In this document: one piece after another, positions 41,740 to 49,837 of the stretch
Numbering within the stretch: the stretch's first letter is position 1
Layout: each line of letters begins with the position of its first letter
Assembly: GCF_000721265.1 (NCBI RefSeq)
Contig: NZ_JOFZ01000008.1
Location: 248,001-312,000 of the forward strand
Length of the DNA stretch: 64,000 nucleotides
From: Streptomyces sp. NRRL F-5126
GTDB taxonomy: Bacteria > Actinomycetota > Actinomycetes > Streptomycetales > Streptomycetaceae
Direction of reading: 5' to 3'
Translations under genes and position numbers: made by a program
Notes under the pieces: generated by a model
Databases searched by the model: none
Told to the model about the DNA's origin: nothing
Seen by the model: only the letters and a program-made list of their open reading frames with translations

Positions 41740-41951
41740 CACGACACCGTCCGGATGGACGCGACCGAGTACCGCTGCCGCCGCACGCACCGGCGACAGG
41801 CACACGGTGGGTAGCGGCCCGGGTTGTCCGGGACCAGTGGATCGGCCCCCACGCGCACCTCCGTGAGAGGCCCCCACGTCCGTCCGGAGTCCTGGGAGAC
41901 CCGTAGCGTCATCCGTACGTCGTCCTGTCCGTTCGCCATGGTCAGGAGCAT
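41739..41951 (-). CDS. Hypothetical small protein, first gene of unit facing the regulator
   Basis: A 70-residue protein (ATG 41951 or 41939). The N-terminal half, MTLRVSQDSGRTWGPLTEVR, carries a BNR/Asp-box-like SxDxGxTW motif as in sialidase repeats. The second half ends NPGRYPPCACRRCVRRQR, a CxCxxC-type basic cysteine cluster. Too short for an enzyme. The palindrome at 41988-42004 lies just upstream, within its promoter. Confidence 0.6.
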   Translation of the reverse strand: MLLTMANGQDDVRMTLRVSQDSGRTWGPLTEVRVGADPLVPDNPGRYPPCACRRCVRRQRYSVASIRTVS

Positions 41952-41987
41952 CGCGATGCGCGGGCTCGGCCAGAAAGGCCAAGCGGA

Positions 41988-42004
41988 TTACCCAACGTGG
42001 GTAA
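41988..42004. promoter_or_regulatory. Palindromic operator between divergent small-gene unit and TPR/HTH regulator
   Basis: TTACCCAACGTGGGTAA: exact 7-bp arms TTACCCA/TGGGTAA around ACG. It lies 37 bp before the 41951 start and 59 bp before the regulator start at 42063, so one bound dimer could control both promoters. Best guess for the binding protein is the adjacent XRE-type regulator. Confidence 0.72.
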
Positions 42005-42062
42005 TATCACTCTTGGTTCGCCAATGTCAGCTATCCGTAGTCGTCATTCCGGAGCGTCTCCG

Positions 42063-43385
42063 ATGCCCAAGCCACCTCGCTCGAAGGAACTCCCGGTCGG
42101 CCTGCTCACGGATCCAGCAATGATCGGGGCGTGCCGGGCCAGAGACTTCGGCCGTATCTTCAAGCTGCTAAAAGCCCGAGCGGGTATCTATCCGTCGATG
42201 ATCGCGCGCCGCTGCGACCTCACCCCGAGCCGTGTGGGCGAAGTGATCGCCGGACGAAGACAGTTGTTGCACATGGACGTGATCGAGCGGATCTCGGACG
42301 GCCTGCACATCCCCGGGCACATGCTCGGCCTTGCCCGGCGCGCCTGGGAGGCGCCCGCCGGTCTGACGGTCACGCCCCGAGAACCGACCGAGGAACCGAC
42401 CCCGCCGGACGAGCCGCTGACCGCCGCGCTGCCAGGAGCCGATGTGGACAGCATCCTCGCTCTCGCGGCCGAGCGGGATCTCAGCCCGTCGACGTTGGAC
42501 GCACTGCATTCATCGATCGCGGACTACTGGCGCCGGGACGACGAGCACGGTGGCGAGTCCTTACGGCCGGCGGTCGTCGGCCAGCTCCGCTACGTCGTCG
42601 ATCTCCTCAAGGAACAGCAGCCCGCTCCCTTGCGGGACGGCCTGCACAGCATCGCGGCCGAGTTGGCCAGGCTGACCGGCTGGACCTACTTCGACGCACG
42701 CCAATACAACCAGGCGCGCGCCTACTTCACCGAATCCCTTGCCCTGGCCAAGGCCATCGGCGACCACACGTTCATGGCCAACGTCCTCGCCTGCATGAGC
42801 CTGCAGGCCACCTACCAGGACAAGCCCGGCGACGCCCTCGCACTCGTCAACGCGGCACAGGACCAGGCCAGAGCGCTCCTGGGGACGACACCGCGCGTAC
42901 TGGCCATGCTCGCGATGCGTGAGGCCTTCGCCCACGCCACGCTGGTCGACCACGATGCGACCCACATCGCGATCTCTGAAGCTCACACCCACTTCGGCCG
43001 GATCAGTACCGGCGATCCCGACCCGGCCTGGGTCGCTTACTTCAACGAGCCGAAGCTCATCGTGGACACCGGCATCGCGCACGGCCGCCTGGGCGAAGCC
43101 GCCCTTGCCGAGCCCCTCATCGCGGAAGCCCTCCGCCGAGAGGAGCGGACGAACCACCGGGGCCGCGCCTTTCACGCCTTCTGGCTCGCGCGGACCCAAC
43201 TCCAGCGCGGCAAACTCGACGAAGCGTGTCACACGGCCATGGACGCCCTGGTTCCGGCGGCTGCCGTCAGCTCGCAACGAGTCGTCGGCCACCTTCGGGA
43301 GTTCCACGCGCAGTTGGAGCCGTTCCGCCGGGAACCGGCCGTGGTGGCGTACGAGGCCAAGCTTCGGGACGTACTGCCCGGCTGA
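42063..43385 (+). CDS. XRE-type HTH / TPR regulator with a TTA codon
   Basis: A 440-residue protein from ATG 42063 (GGAG 8 nt upstream). A helix-turn-helix sits near residues 28-85 (IYPSMIARRCDLTPSRVGEVIAGRR), then a Pro-rich linker, then a TPR-rich C-terminal domain (ARQYNQARAYFTESLALAKAI, DKPGDALALVNAAQ, RGKLDEACHTAMDAL). Codon 167 (42561-42563) is TTA, making it a bldA-dependent gene candidate. It is divergent from two tiny genes across a palindrome and convergent with a Nudix gene whose stop is 1 bp away. Regulators of this type in Streptomyces are often paired with Nudix genes. Confidence 0.85.
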   Translation: MPKPPRSKELPVGLLTDPAMIGACRARDFGRIFKLLKARAGIYPSMIARRCDLTPSRVGEVIAGRRQLLHMDVIERISDGLHIPGHMLGLARRAWEAPAGLTVTPREPTEEPTPPDEPLTAALPGADVDSILALAAERDLSPSTLDALHSSIADYWRRDDEHGGESLRPAVVGQLRYVVDLLKEQQPAPLRDGLHSIAAELARLTGWTYFDARQYNQARAYFTESLALAKAIGDHTFMANVLACMSLQATYQDKPGDALALVNAAQDQARALLGTTPRVLAMLAMREAFAHATLVDHDATHIAISEAHTHFGRISTGDPDPAWVAYFNEPKLIVDTGIAHGRLGEAALAEPLIAEALRREERTNHRGRAFHAFWLARTQLQRGKLDEACHTAMDALVPAAAVSSQRVVGHLREFHAQLEPFRREPAVVAYEAKLRDVLPG

Positions 43386-43386
43386 G

Positions 43387-43920
43387 TCAGCGGATCGCCT
43401 CGTCCATGAGCAGGTAGAGCAGCCCGACGAGGGACCCGCTGCTGACGACCTCGCGTCGGTCGATCATGCCCCGCACGTCGGCCAGCGGTATCCACTCGAT
43501 CCTGTCCGACTCGTTCTTCTCGGTCGGCGGACCCACGTACGTCGCCCCATCGGCCCGGAAGATGTGGTGCTGGGAATCGGTGATGCCGTTGGCCGGCTCG
43601 GCGTAGATCAGGGGCTCGACCGGGTCGGGCCGCCAACCGGTCTCCTCCAGCACCTCTCGGGCAGCAGCCTCAGCCGGCGTCTCCCCCTCCTCGACCAGCC
43701 CCATGGGCAGCTCCCACGCCCACGCGTTCGTGATGAAGCGGTGCCGCCACATCATCAGGACCTCGCGCCGTTCGTTGATAACAGCGGCCACGGCCAGGTG
43801 CCGTAGCTTGACGACGTGGTGCTCCCAGCGATTCCCGTCCGGCGTCTCGACGTCGGTGAGCCAGAGGTTCACCCAGCTGTTCTCGTAGATCGGACGTTCC
43901 CCGTGGATCTTCCACTGCAT
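43387..43920 (-). CDS. Nudix hydrolase
   Basis: A 177-residue Nudix-fold pyrophosphohydrolase. The Nudix box is complete: GLVEEGETPAEAAAREVLEE followed by TGW, matching GX5EX7REUXEEXGU. Upstream VVKLRHLAVAAVINERREVLM and the length resemble ADP-ribose/nucleotide-sugar pyrophosphatases, but the substrate is unknown. ATG 43920. It converges on the TTA-bearing regulator with 1 bp between stops. Confidence 0.92.
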   Translation of the reverse strand: MQWKIHGERPIYENSWVNLWLTDVETPDGNRWEHHVVKLRHLAVAAVINERREVLMMWRHRFITNAWAWELPMGLVEEGETPAEAAAREVLEETGWRPDPVEPLIYAEPANGITDSQHHIFRADGATYVGPPTEKNESDRIEWIPLADVRGMIDRREVVSSGSLVGLLYLLMDEAIR

Positions 43921-44189
43921 CGCTGCCGCCCCTCTCGATCGGCTTCCAGGATCGCAGGGATCGGCTTGGGAGTAGGCGGGAAGTGCTTGGCGATCGTATG
44001 TGAGTACTACGTGCCGAACTTGATCACGCAGGAGTACCCGCCGGGTCGTGCGTCTGCCTGCGCGTGAGCCTCCGCCTCGGGTATGTCGCCCGTAGACTCC
44101 CAGCTCTGAGAGGCGAGTTCGGGCCGTTGAGCTGCGAGCGCCGCATGGCGGAGTTGGATGCAGAGAACGCCGCGACGAGAGAGGTGGGT

Positions 44190-44555
44190 ATGCCGCAGAC
44201 CGAGGGTGCACGACTGTTTCGGGTGACCTGGATCGCGGGGGTCCGTCAGCACTTCCAGGGGGAGCCGAAGGTCGGCTACGTCACGCCGTGGGACGACACC
44301 CCGCAGTGGGAGCGCGAGGCGGCCGGCTCCGTTTACGAGCAGGTCCGTCACTTCGTCGAGATCAGCCACGGCACAACGTCGCGACTGTCCCGCGAGCAGA
44401 AGAGCCGCTTCGTCGCGACGTGCTGGACCGCTCAGATGTTCAAGCACTTCGGGGATCCGAAGCCCGGCTACGTGGCCGACTGGCCCGACCTGCCGTCTTG
44501 GCAGCAGGAGACCGACGCGGACATCTTCGAGGCCATCGAGAAGTCGTTGAGCTGA
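44190..44555 (+). CDS. Small protein with internal duplication
   Basis: A 121-residue protein from ATG 44190 (GAGAGG 6 nt upstream; ATG 44145 possible). Two halves repeat the same pattern: WIAGVRQHFQGEPKVGYVTPW...PQWEREAAGSVYEQV and WTAQMFKHFGDPKPGYVADW...PSWQQETDADIFEAI. The shared signature is W-x-A-x3-[RK]HF-G-[ED]PK-x-GYV-x2-W. Rich in Trp/Tyr/acidic residues, cytoplasmic. I do not recognise the family; the repeated unit may be a binding module, perhaps for a partner found twice. Confidence 0.68.
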   Translation: MPQTEGARLFRVTWIAGVRQHFQGEPKVGYVTPWDDTPQWEREAAGSVYEQVRHFVEISHGTTSRLSREQKSRFVATCWTAQMFKHFGDPKPGYVADWPDLPSWQQETDADIFEAIEKSLS

Positions 44556-44649
44556 TCGCAGGCGCGCCCTGGCCCTCGGGGGCGTAACTTTCCCGTGTTT
44601 ACTGTCTCGTGCGCGACGCGCGGCCGTCGCACTCGGCCTCGGGGGAAAC

Positions 44650-45033
44650 ATGCTCATGCGCAGATGGAAGCCGGTTCTCGTCGTCCTGCTGCTCGCAGGT
44701 GTGAGTGCCTGCACCGCTTCATCCCGGCCGAGCGAGCCCGACCACGGCGCTGGACAGCAGACAGCCTCTGCCCAGCCCACCGACACATCGGCGGGCGTGC
44801 GCATTGATATGCCGTTCGATGGGAGCACCTTCATCGGCGGGAACGCCGCAGGTGTCCGCGCGCAGATCGACACGGAGGCACATCCCGTCAGCTTCGTCGA
44901 CGTCAGCGGGCGGCACCGTGACGTCACCGACGAGGCCGACTGGAAGGTCTGCGCGCAGGAGCCGTCCAAGGGCGGCCAGGCGAACGGTCAGGCCGTCGTC
45001 TTCGGTGTCGTCATGACCGGTGAGCGCTGCTGA
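44650..45033 (+). CDS. Small lipoprotein
   Basis: A 127-residue lipoprotein (ATG 44650 or 44656) with lipobox VSAC, a polar Ser/Thr/Gln linker and an 75-residue domain containing VRIDMPFDGSTFIGGNAAG and two cysteines (KVCAQEP, GERC) able to form one disulfide. The domain start resembles PASTA-like or Ig-like extracytoplasmic modules but is too short to be sure. Third lipoprotein of the accessory stretch. Confidence 0.7.
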   Translation: MLMRRWKPVLVVLLLAGVSACTASSRPSEPDHGAGQQTASAQPTDTSAGVRIDMPFDGSTFIGGNAAGVRAQIDTEAHPVSFVDVSGRHRDVTDEADWKVCAQEPSKGGQANGQAVVFGVVMTGERC

Positions 45034-45152
45034 GAACGGCTATCGAGCTGCGTCGGGCCAATGTGGGAGAGTCAGGGTGCGGGCGTGGGGCGAGGCAAGG
45101 TCCCGCGAGCCGCCTCCCGGTCAACGGGCACGCGTGGCAGGCCAGGCACGCG

Positions 45153-45584
45153 CTACGCGTCCCCGAAGCGCAGTACGAAGCGTCGCTGCCAGGGCGTTTC
45201 CACCGCGCGGTGGTGGTAGCGCCGGCGGACGTACGCCACGGCTTCGTCCGGCGGGACCCCGTCGAGGACAGCCATGCATGCCAGGGCTGTTCCCGTCCGT
45301 CCCCGCCCGCCGCCGCACGCGACCTCGACGCGTGCGTTCCGTGCCCGGGTCAGCGCCTCCGCCAATACCTCCCGGGCTTCCCGGCGGTCCTTGGGGAGGC
45401 GGAAGTCGGGCCACCGCAGCCAGCGGGCTTCCCATTCCGTGCGGGGAGGCCGCTTACCGAGCAGGTAGACCGCGAAGGACGGTGCCGGTCCCGCGGGCAA
45501 CGGGTGGCGCAAACCCCGGCCGCGTACCAGCGCGCCCGAGGGCAACCGCAGGATCCCGTCCGTCGAGTCCCACTTCTCGCCCAT
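45153..45584 (-). CDS. Protein-tyrosine-phosphatase-like protein
   Basis: A 143-residue protein with the cysteine phosphatase loop VACGGGRGRTGTALA, that is CX5R followed by Thr, and a downstream DEAVAYVRRRYH helix typical of compact dual-specificity/PTP-like enzymes in actinobacteria. The general acid loop may be in WPDFRLPKDRRE (the WPD motif is literally present). It should hydrolyse phosphotyrosine or another phosphate ester in the cytoplasm. Starts MGEKWDSTDG. Confidence 0.82.
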   Translation of the reverse strand: MGEKWDSTDGILRLPSGALVRGRGLRHPLPAGPAPSFAVYLLGKRPPRTEWEARWLRWPDFRLPKDRREAREVLAEALTRARNARVEVACGGGRGRTGTALACMAVLDGVPPDEAVAYVRRRYHHRAVETPWQRRFVLRFGDA

Positions 45585-45802
45585 GCGGGCAGCCTATCGG
45601 GGGTTCATGCGCGGCAGAGGCCGTCGGGTGGCGCTACCCGACGTGTGCGTGACGTGACCGAAAGTGCACCGGTTTCGACGAGTCGTCAGCGGCCGGTCGG
45701 GTCGCCGGACGCGAGCGGGGTGAGCGGCGCGCGAGGCGCGCGGCTTCGACCTGCGGTGATGTGGGCGTGATCAGAATTCTTGCGATTAATCCCGGTTTGT
45801 GT

Positions 45803-45826
45803 GGTTTTGAGGCTGTGAGTGGATAC
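45803..45826 (+). promoter_or_regulatory. Possible SigB-type stress promoter
   Basis: GGTT at 45803-45806, 14 nt, then GGATAC at 45821-45826. This fits the S. coelicolor SigB consensus GNNT-N14-16-GGGTAY with one mismatch. It lies 36 bp before the start of the PRC/DUF2382 gene, a class often stress-induced. Inferred from pattern only. Confidence 0.4.
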
Positions 45827-45861
45827 CCGGTGCTCGAACCGCGAACCAAGGAGGAATCGCG

Positions 45862-46887
45862 ATGATCACACAGGCACAGATCCCCGCGGTCCTGGACCAC
45901 CCCGTCTACGATTCCGGCGGGAACAAGATCGGCAGCGCGAAGCACGTCTTCTACGACGACGCCACGGGGAATCCCGAGTGGGTCACCGTGAAGACCGGGA
46001 TGTTCGGCTCGAGCGAGTCCTTCATCCCCACGCACGACGCCAGTCTCGTCCAGGACCACCTGGAAGTCCCCTACGGGAAGGACCAGATCAAGGACGCGCC
46101 CAACGTCGACATCGACGCCGGCGGGCACCTCTCCGAGCAGGAAGAGCACCGCCTGTACAAGTACTACGGCCTCGATGGCGGCCTCGACGACCGGCAGGGC
46201 GGCAAGCACGCCAAGACCGGTGGCGGCCCGGACGCCAAGGGCGGCATGGCCGCCATGGGCGGTGCCGGTGCCGTGGGCGCGGCCGGTGCGGCAGGGACGG
46301 CGAACCGGCGTGACTCCGCCGCGGAAGCGGGCAGCGCGGGCACCGCGGCCATGGCCCCCGGCGACGCCTCGGCGCTCGACCTGGACAAGGAGGCCATGGG
46401 CAGGGACACGGCGAGCCGCGGCCCCACCAGCACCGCGCGTGCCGACGAGCGAGCCGAGGACATCGCCATGACACGCTCCGAGGAGCACATGACGGTCGGC
46501 ACCGAGCGCCACGAGTCCGCCAGGGCCAGGCTGCACAAGTACGTGGTCACCGAGGAGGAGCAGCAGACCATCCCCGTGCGCCACGAGGAAGTGCGTGTCG
46601 TACGCGAGCCGATCACCGCGGAGAACCGCGACGCCGCCATGCGGGGCGCCGACATCTCCGAGGCCGACCACGAGGTCACGCTGCACGAGGAGCGCCCGGT
46701 GGTCGAGATGCACACCGAGCCCGTGGAGCGCGTCCGGCTGACCACCGAGGAGAAGGTCGAGCAGCAGACCGTCAGCGGCACCGTGCGCAAGGAGCGCATC
46801 GAGGCCGAGACGGAGGCTCCGGACGGGACGAAGGGGCACGTGTCCGGCCAGGATCGCGGTGGCCGCGGCGGGATGCCCCGGTCCTGA
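45862..46887 (+). CDS. PRC-barrel and DUF2382 (YsnF/AvaK-like) stress protein
   Basis: A 341-residue protein. The PRC-barrel domain (1-110) opens with VLDHPVYDSGGNKIGSAKH; a Gly/Ala/Met-rich linker (about 120-200) follows; DUF2382 (about 215-325) shows MTRSEEHMTVGTERHESAR, RLHKYVVTEEEQQTIPVRHEEV and the repeated EERPVVEMHTEPVERVRL. Proteins of this pair are general-stress proteins in actinobacteria, possibly binding membranes or nucleic acids; enzymatic activity is not expected. AAGGAGG precedes the ATG. Confidence 0.9.
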   Translation: MITQAQIPAVLDHPVYDSGGNKIGSAKHVFYDDATGNPEWVTVKTGMFGSSESFIPTHDASLVQDHLEVPYGKDQIKDAPNVDIDAGGHLSEQEEHRLYKYYGLDGGLDDRQGGKHAKTGGGPDAKGGMAAMGGAGAVGAAGAAGTANRRDSAAEAGSAGTAAMAPGDASALDLDKEAMGRDTASRGPTSTARADERAEDIAMTRSEEHMTVGTERHESARARLHKYVVTEEEQQTIPVRHEEVRVVREPITAENRDAAMRGADISEADHEVTLHEERPVVEMHTEPVERVRLTTEEKVEQQTVSGTVRKERIEAETEAPDGTKGHVSGQDRGGRGGMPRS

Positions 46888-46977
46888 CCGGTCCTGACGC
46901 GATCGAGTCGGGTCGACCGGGAGGCGGCCCGCCGGGCAGCCGCCCGGCCGACCCGACTGTGCGTACGGTCAGTGGAA

Positions 46978-47018
46978 CGGCGTGGGCCGCGACGTGTTGG
47001 ACGTCGCGGCCCACGCCG
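46978..47018. terminator. Very strong hairpin between convergent genes
   Basis: An 18-bp perfect stem with core arms CGTGGGCCGCGACGT (46981-46995) and ACGTCGCGGCCCACG (47001-47015) around loop GTTGG, extended by three more pairs on the outside. It sits between the PRC gene stop and the primase/polymerase gene stop. Confidence 0.8.
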
Positions 47019-47111
47019 CTGCCACGAGAGAGCGGAGAGGGCGGAGAGTGCACGGTCGTCATGGGGCCCGTGGCGGCGCGCCGCCCCCCGGCCGCGCGCC
47101 GCCGCGTGTGC

Positions 47112-47996
47112 TCACCGCCCCCGCGTCAGCCGTGACGCCGAGGCGATCGTCGCCCGCGCCTCCTGCTCGGTGAGCCCGGTGTGCAGCGCCGCCTCGACCA
47201 GCGTCTCCGCGAGCGCGTCGCCGAAACCGTGCTCGTACGCGCGGCACGCGGCCCAGAACAGGCGCGTGTTGCGCTGCCCCTCGTGTGCCGCGAGTACGAA
47301 GTGCACCAGGCCCTCGCCCTGCCGTGACGGGCGGCCCGGCCGCGGGTGCCCGTGGCGCGCCGGTGGCGTCAGGAGACGCAGCAGCGCGCGCGGGCAGGCC
47401 GCGGGCCGCAGGTCCGCCGTCCCGCCGGCGAGGCGGTACGCGCCGCGCGCGGTGACCGAGCCGGGGCCGACGAGGTAGCCGCCCGCGCCCCGTACGTCGA
47501 TGCCGGGCGCGAGGCGGCCGGCGGAGTTCGGCACGACCACGTTGGGCGGCCCGCTCAGCCAGATGTGGCGGCCGCCGCTCGGGGTGAGCACCGTGACGGT
47601 CTCCGGCAGCGTGAAGAGGTGCTCGAACGCGAGCTGCTGGAGTGCGGCCACGGAGTCGGGCGTGGTGCCCTCCGCCGGCTCGTAGCCGCTGATGTCGAGG
47701 TCGATGCCGATCAGGTTGTACGGGGGGCGCCCGCACGCGATCCCGTACCCGGTCGCCCACGGCGCCGCGGCGAACAGGGCACGTACGGCCTCGGTGTCGG
47801 TGGTCGCGTCGTACACGCCGTGGCCGGGCAGGCCGCACTCGCCGCGGCACAGGACCGGTTCCGGCTGGCCTCGGTGGGGCGAGCGCAGCGCGGGGAGCTT
47901 GGTGGGGGACAGGGGGAAGACGGGGAGCCCGCGCTCGGCGGCGGACAGCGCGTGCGCGAGAGCCAGGGCGGCGGTGTGCCTGACGGTGGTGGCCAT
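47112..47996 (-). CDS. Bifunctional DNA primase/polymerase (AEP) domain protein
   Basis: A 294-residue prim-pol protein. Residues 15-200 form the archaeo-eukaryotic primase domain: FPLSPTKLPAL, a Cys/His set (VLCRGECGLPGHGVYDATTD), GYGIACGRPP, the metal-binding pair in IGIDLDISG, TPSGGRHIWLSG with the catalytic His, and the third acid in GIDVRGAGGYLVGPGS. The C-terminal 70 residues are a helical region with GQRNTRLFWAACRAYEHG as in mobile-element primases. No helicase or plasmid genes surround it, so it is a chromosomal copy that may act in repair or priming. Compare the dead homologue at 28120. Confidence 0.88.
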   Translation of the reverse strand: MATTVRHTAALALAHALSAAERGLPVFPLSPTKLPALRSPHRGQPEPVLCRGECGLPGHGVYDATTDTEAVRALFAAAPWATGYGIACGRPPYNLIGIDLDISGYEPAEGTTPDSVAALQQLAFEHLFTLPETVTVLTPSGGRHIWLSGPPNVVVPNSAGRLAPGIDVRGAGGYLVGPGSVTARGAYRLAGGTADLRPAACPRALLRLLTPPARHGHPRPGRPSRQGEGLVHFVLAAHEGQRNTRLFWAACRAYEHGFGDALAETLVEAALHTGLTEQEARATIASASRLTRGR

Positions 47997-48374
47997 GTCT
48001 CCTATGTTCGCACGAACGTTCGAAGCGGCGGAAGAGATATTCGATTGTCTGTTCGTTTAAGTCGTCGGTTCGCGGTCGACGGCACGCCGATGTGCGGGTG
48101 GATCGCCGGAAATCTGCCGGAACGGTTCACCCCGTGCGCGGCGGGGTCCCGGGCCGGTCGCGCGCCTCGGGAGCGGGCCCGCCGAGTCGTGATGGGGGTT
48201 TATCGACAAGTCCTCACGCTTGCGAGGGAATCCCCCCGTCCGGGCTGGTTCGCCAGGGATTCGGTGGGCAATTCTGATCTCGCGACGTCGGGATCAACTT
48301 CCGAGGCGGCCGGCCAACTGCCTCGGGAAAAGCAGCACTTCAAGCAGCACATCGTGTCTCTGGAGGAAATCGAA
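47997..48374. other. Divergent spacer between primase gene and small secreted protein gene
   Basis: No gene seen. Contains CGAACGTTCG near 48012-48021 and an AT-richer zone (48030-48065), probably the primase promoter. GGAGG at 48362-48366 belongs to the next gene. Confidence 0.5.
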
Positions 48375-48686
48375 ATGGCAAGCATCCGCACCGCGCGCGT
48401 CATCGCCGCTGTTGCCGCACTCCCTCTCGCTGCTGCGCTGTTCACGGGGGTCGCCTCGGCTGACAACGGCAGTATCGCCGGCCACGGATCGAACGCGACG
48501 GTCGCGACGCTGTCCGGCAGCGGCGTGGGGCACAACAACTACGGCAACTCGACCACCACCCAGCAGGTGGCGACGGGTGCCGGCGCGTCCAACCAGAACA
48601 ACACCGCCAACGTCATCGGCTCGGCGTTCACCGCCATCGACCAGCACAACGAGAACGTCACGGTGGCCTTCCACCACCTGTGGTGA
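48375..48686 (+). CDS. Small secreted Asn/Ser/Gly-rich protein
   Basis: A 103-residue protein with an N-terminal signal peptide (RVIAAVAALPLAAALFTGVASA, cleavage after ASA) and a mature part of about 73 residues rich in Asn, Ser, Gly and Thr, without cysteine: GHGSNATVATLSGSGVGHN, NSTTTQQVATGAGASNQNN, then a hydrophobic-aromatic end FTAIDQHNENVTVAFHHLW. The polar-repeat look recalls rodlin/chaplin-like surface proteins of aerial hyphae, but it does not match either family. GGAGG 8 nt before the ATG indicates strong translation. Confidence 0.75.
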   Translation: MASIRTARVIAAVAALPLAAALFTGVASADNGSIAGHGSNATVATLSGSGVGHNNYGNSTTTQQVATGAGASNQNNTANVIGSAFTAIDQHNENVTVAFHHLW

Positions 48687-49050
48687 CCGGCCAGGTCCGG
48701 CAGGGGGAACAGGGGAACCGATCGGACTGGTGAGACAGACCGATCAGATCGATCAGACCGATGAGACCGATCGGGCTGATCGGGCTGATCGGGGCATGAC
48801 CGAGCGGTGAGACGCGGCGGTCTGCGCGGCGGAGTGCGAGAGCCTCCGGCAGGTGCGGGAGCACCACGCGCAGGCCGTCGCGGCTTCGTGTCGTCCCCCG
48901 TCACCGCTCAGGGGCGACCCTGATGACGCCCGCGTACCGCCCTCCACCCGTAGGAGGTGGGGCCCGCCCGGGCCCTACACCCTGAGGGGGAGGGCGCTTC
49001 GCGACCTGGGGCCGATCCCCGCGGAGGCCGCCGCTCATAGCGTGGAGCAC
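48687..49050. other. Spacer with 9-bp repeats before the sigma factor gene
   Basis: About 360 bp without a gene. The left part contains the 9-bp array (48742-48795). The right part is GC-rich leader for the sigma factor; GTGGAGCAC lies directly before its ATG. Confidence 0.5.
48742..48795. repeat. Six 9-bp tandem repeats (GATCRGRYY type)
   Basis: GATCAGATC, GATCAGACC, GATGAGACC, GATCGGGCT, GATCGGGCT, GATCGGGGC in exact 9-bp register. The array starts 55 bp after the stop of the small secreted protein gene. Confidence 0.8.
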
Positions 49051-49599
49051 ATGACCACGCCTGTCCGTACGAGCGCTTCCAGGGCCACGAGCCACGGCCA
49101 CGCGCCCTACGCGTCCTTCTCCTCGTACATGCGGGCGCGGGGGCCCGTCCTCCTGCGCACCGCCCGATCCCTCACCGCCAACCCCCTGGACGCGGAGGAC
49201 CTGCTCCAGACCGCGCTCACCAAGACGTACGTCGCCTGGGACCGCATCGAGGACCATCGCGCCCTCGACGGCTACGTGCGGCGGGCACTCGTCAACACCA
49301 GGACGTCGCAGTGGCGCAAACGCAAGGTGGACGAGTTCGCGTGCGACGAGGTGCCGGAGCCGGGTGCCGTCCACGACGTCGACCTGGCCGATCGCCAGGT
49401 GCTGCACGACGCGATGTGGCGCGCGATCAGCCGGCTGCCGGCCCGGCAGCGCGCGATGGTCGTCCTGCGGTACTACGAGGACCTGAGCGAGGCACGGACC
49501 GCCGAGGTGCTGGGGGTCTCCGTCGGCACCGTCAAGAGCGCGGTCTCGCGCGCCCTGGGCAAGCTCCGCGAGGACCCGGAACTCGCGCCCGTACGCTGA
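49051..49599 (+). CDS. SigE-family ECF RNA polymerase sigma factor
   Basis: A 182-residue ECF sigma factor. Region 2 is seen as FSSYMRARGPVLLRTARSLTANPLDAEDLLQTALTKTYVAWDRI (broken motif boxes: DAEDLLQTA, KTYVAWDRI), region 4 as RLPARQRAMVVLRYYEDLS and the HTH VLGVSVGTVKSAVSRALGKLR. It belongs to the large SigE-family (SIG41-like) set of small actinobacterial sigma factors. No anti-sigma gene is adjacent. ATG 49051. Confidence 0.9.
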   Translation: MTTPVRTSASRATSHGHAPYASFSSYMRARGPVLLRTARSLTANPLDAEDLLQTALTKTYVAWDRIEDHRALDGYVRRALVNTRTSQWRKRKVDEFACDEVPEPGAVHDVDLADRQVLHDAMWRAISRLPARQRAMVVLRYYEDLSEARTAEVLGVSVGTVKSAVSRALGKLREDPELAPVR

Positions 49600-49837
49600 C
49601 ACCCCCAGAGGGAGCCACGCCCGCGTGGATCCGCACGCAGCGTGACGCGCCCTCGCCCGTGCGTCACTGTCCACCTCTGCGCCCTGCCCCGCGCGCCGCG
49701 TGAGCCCGGTTTCCGCGGGCCAAACACCCATACGCCTACTCTTGGGTAGTGACTTTTCCGCCGGTGTCCGAGCAGAATCCGAGCATCCCCCGCAGCCGCC
49801 ACCCGGCGCCGTGGAACCACCCCCTCGGGAGGACGCC

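Noticed and set aside
37025..45600. A complete integrative element with attL and attR
   Set aside because: I found no second copy of the tRNA-Ser(UGA) 3' end in the accessory stretch, and only a short recombinase remnant remains. The other TTCAAAT match at 56930 belongs to a different tRNA.
48009..48065. LexA/SOS box upstream of the primase/polymerase gene
   Set aside because: CGAACGTTCG lacks the 4-nt gap of the actinobacterial CGAAC-N4-GTTCG box, and no other good match was found nearby.
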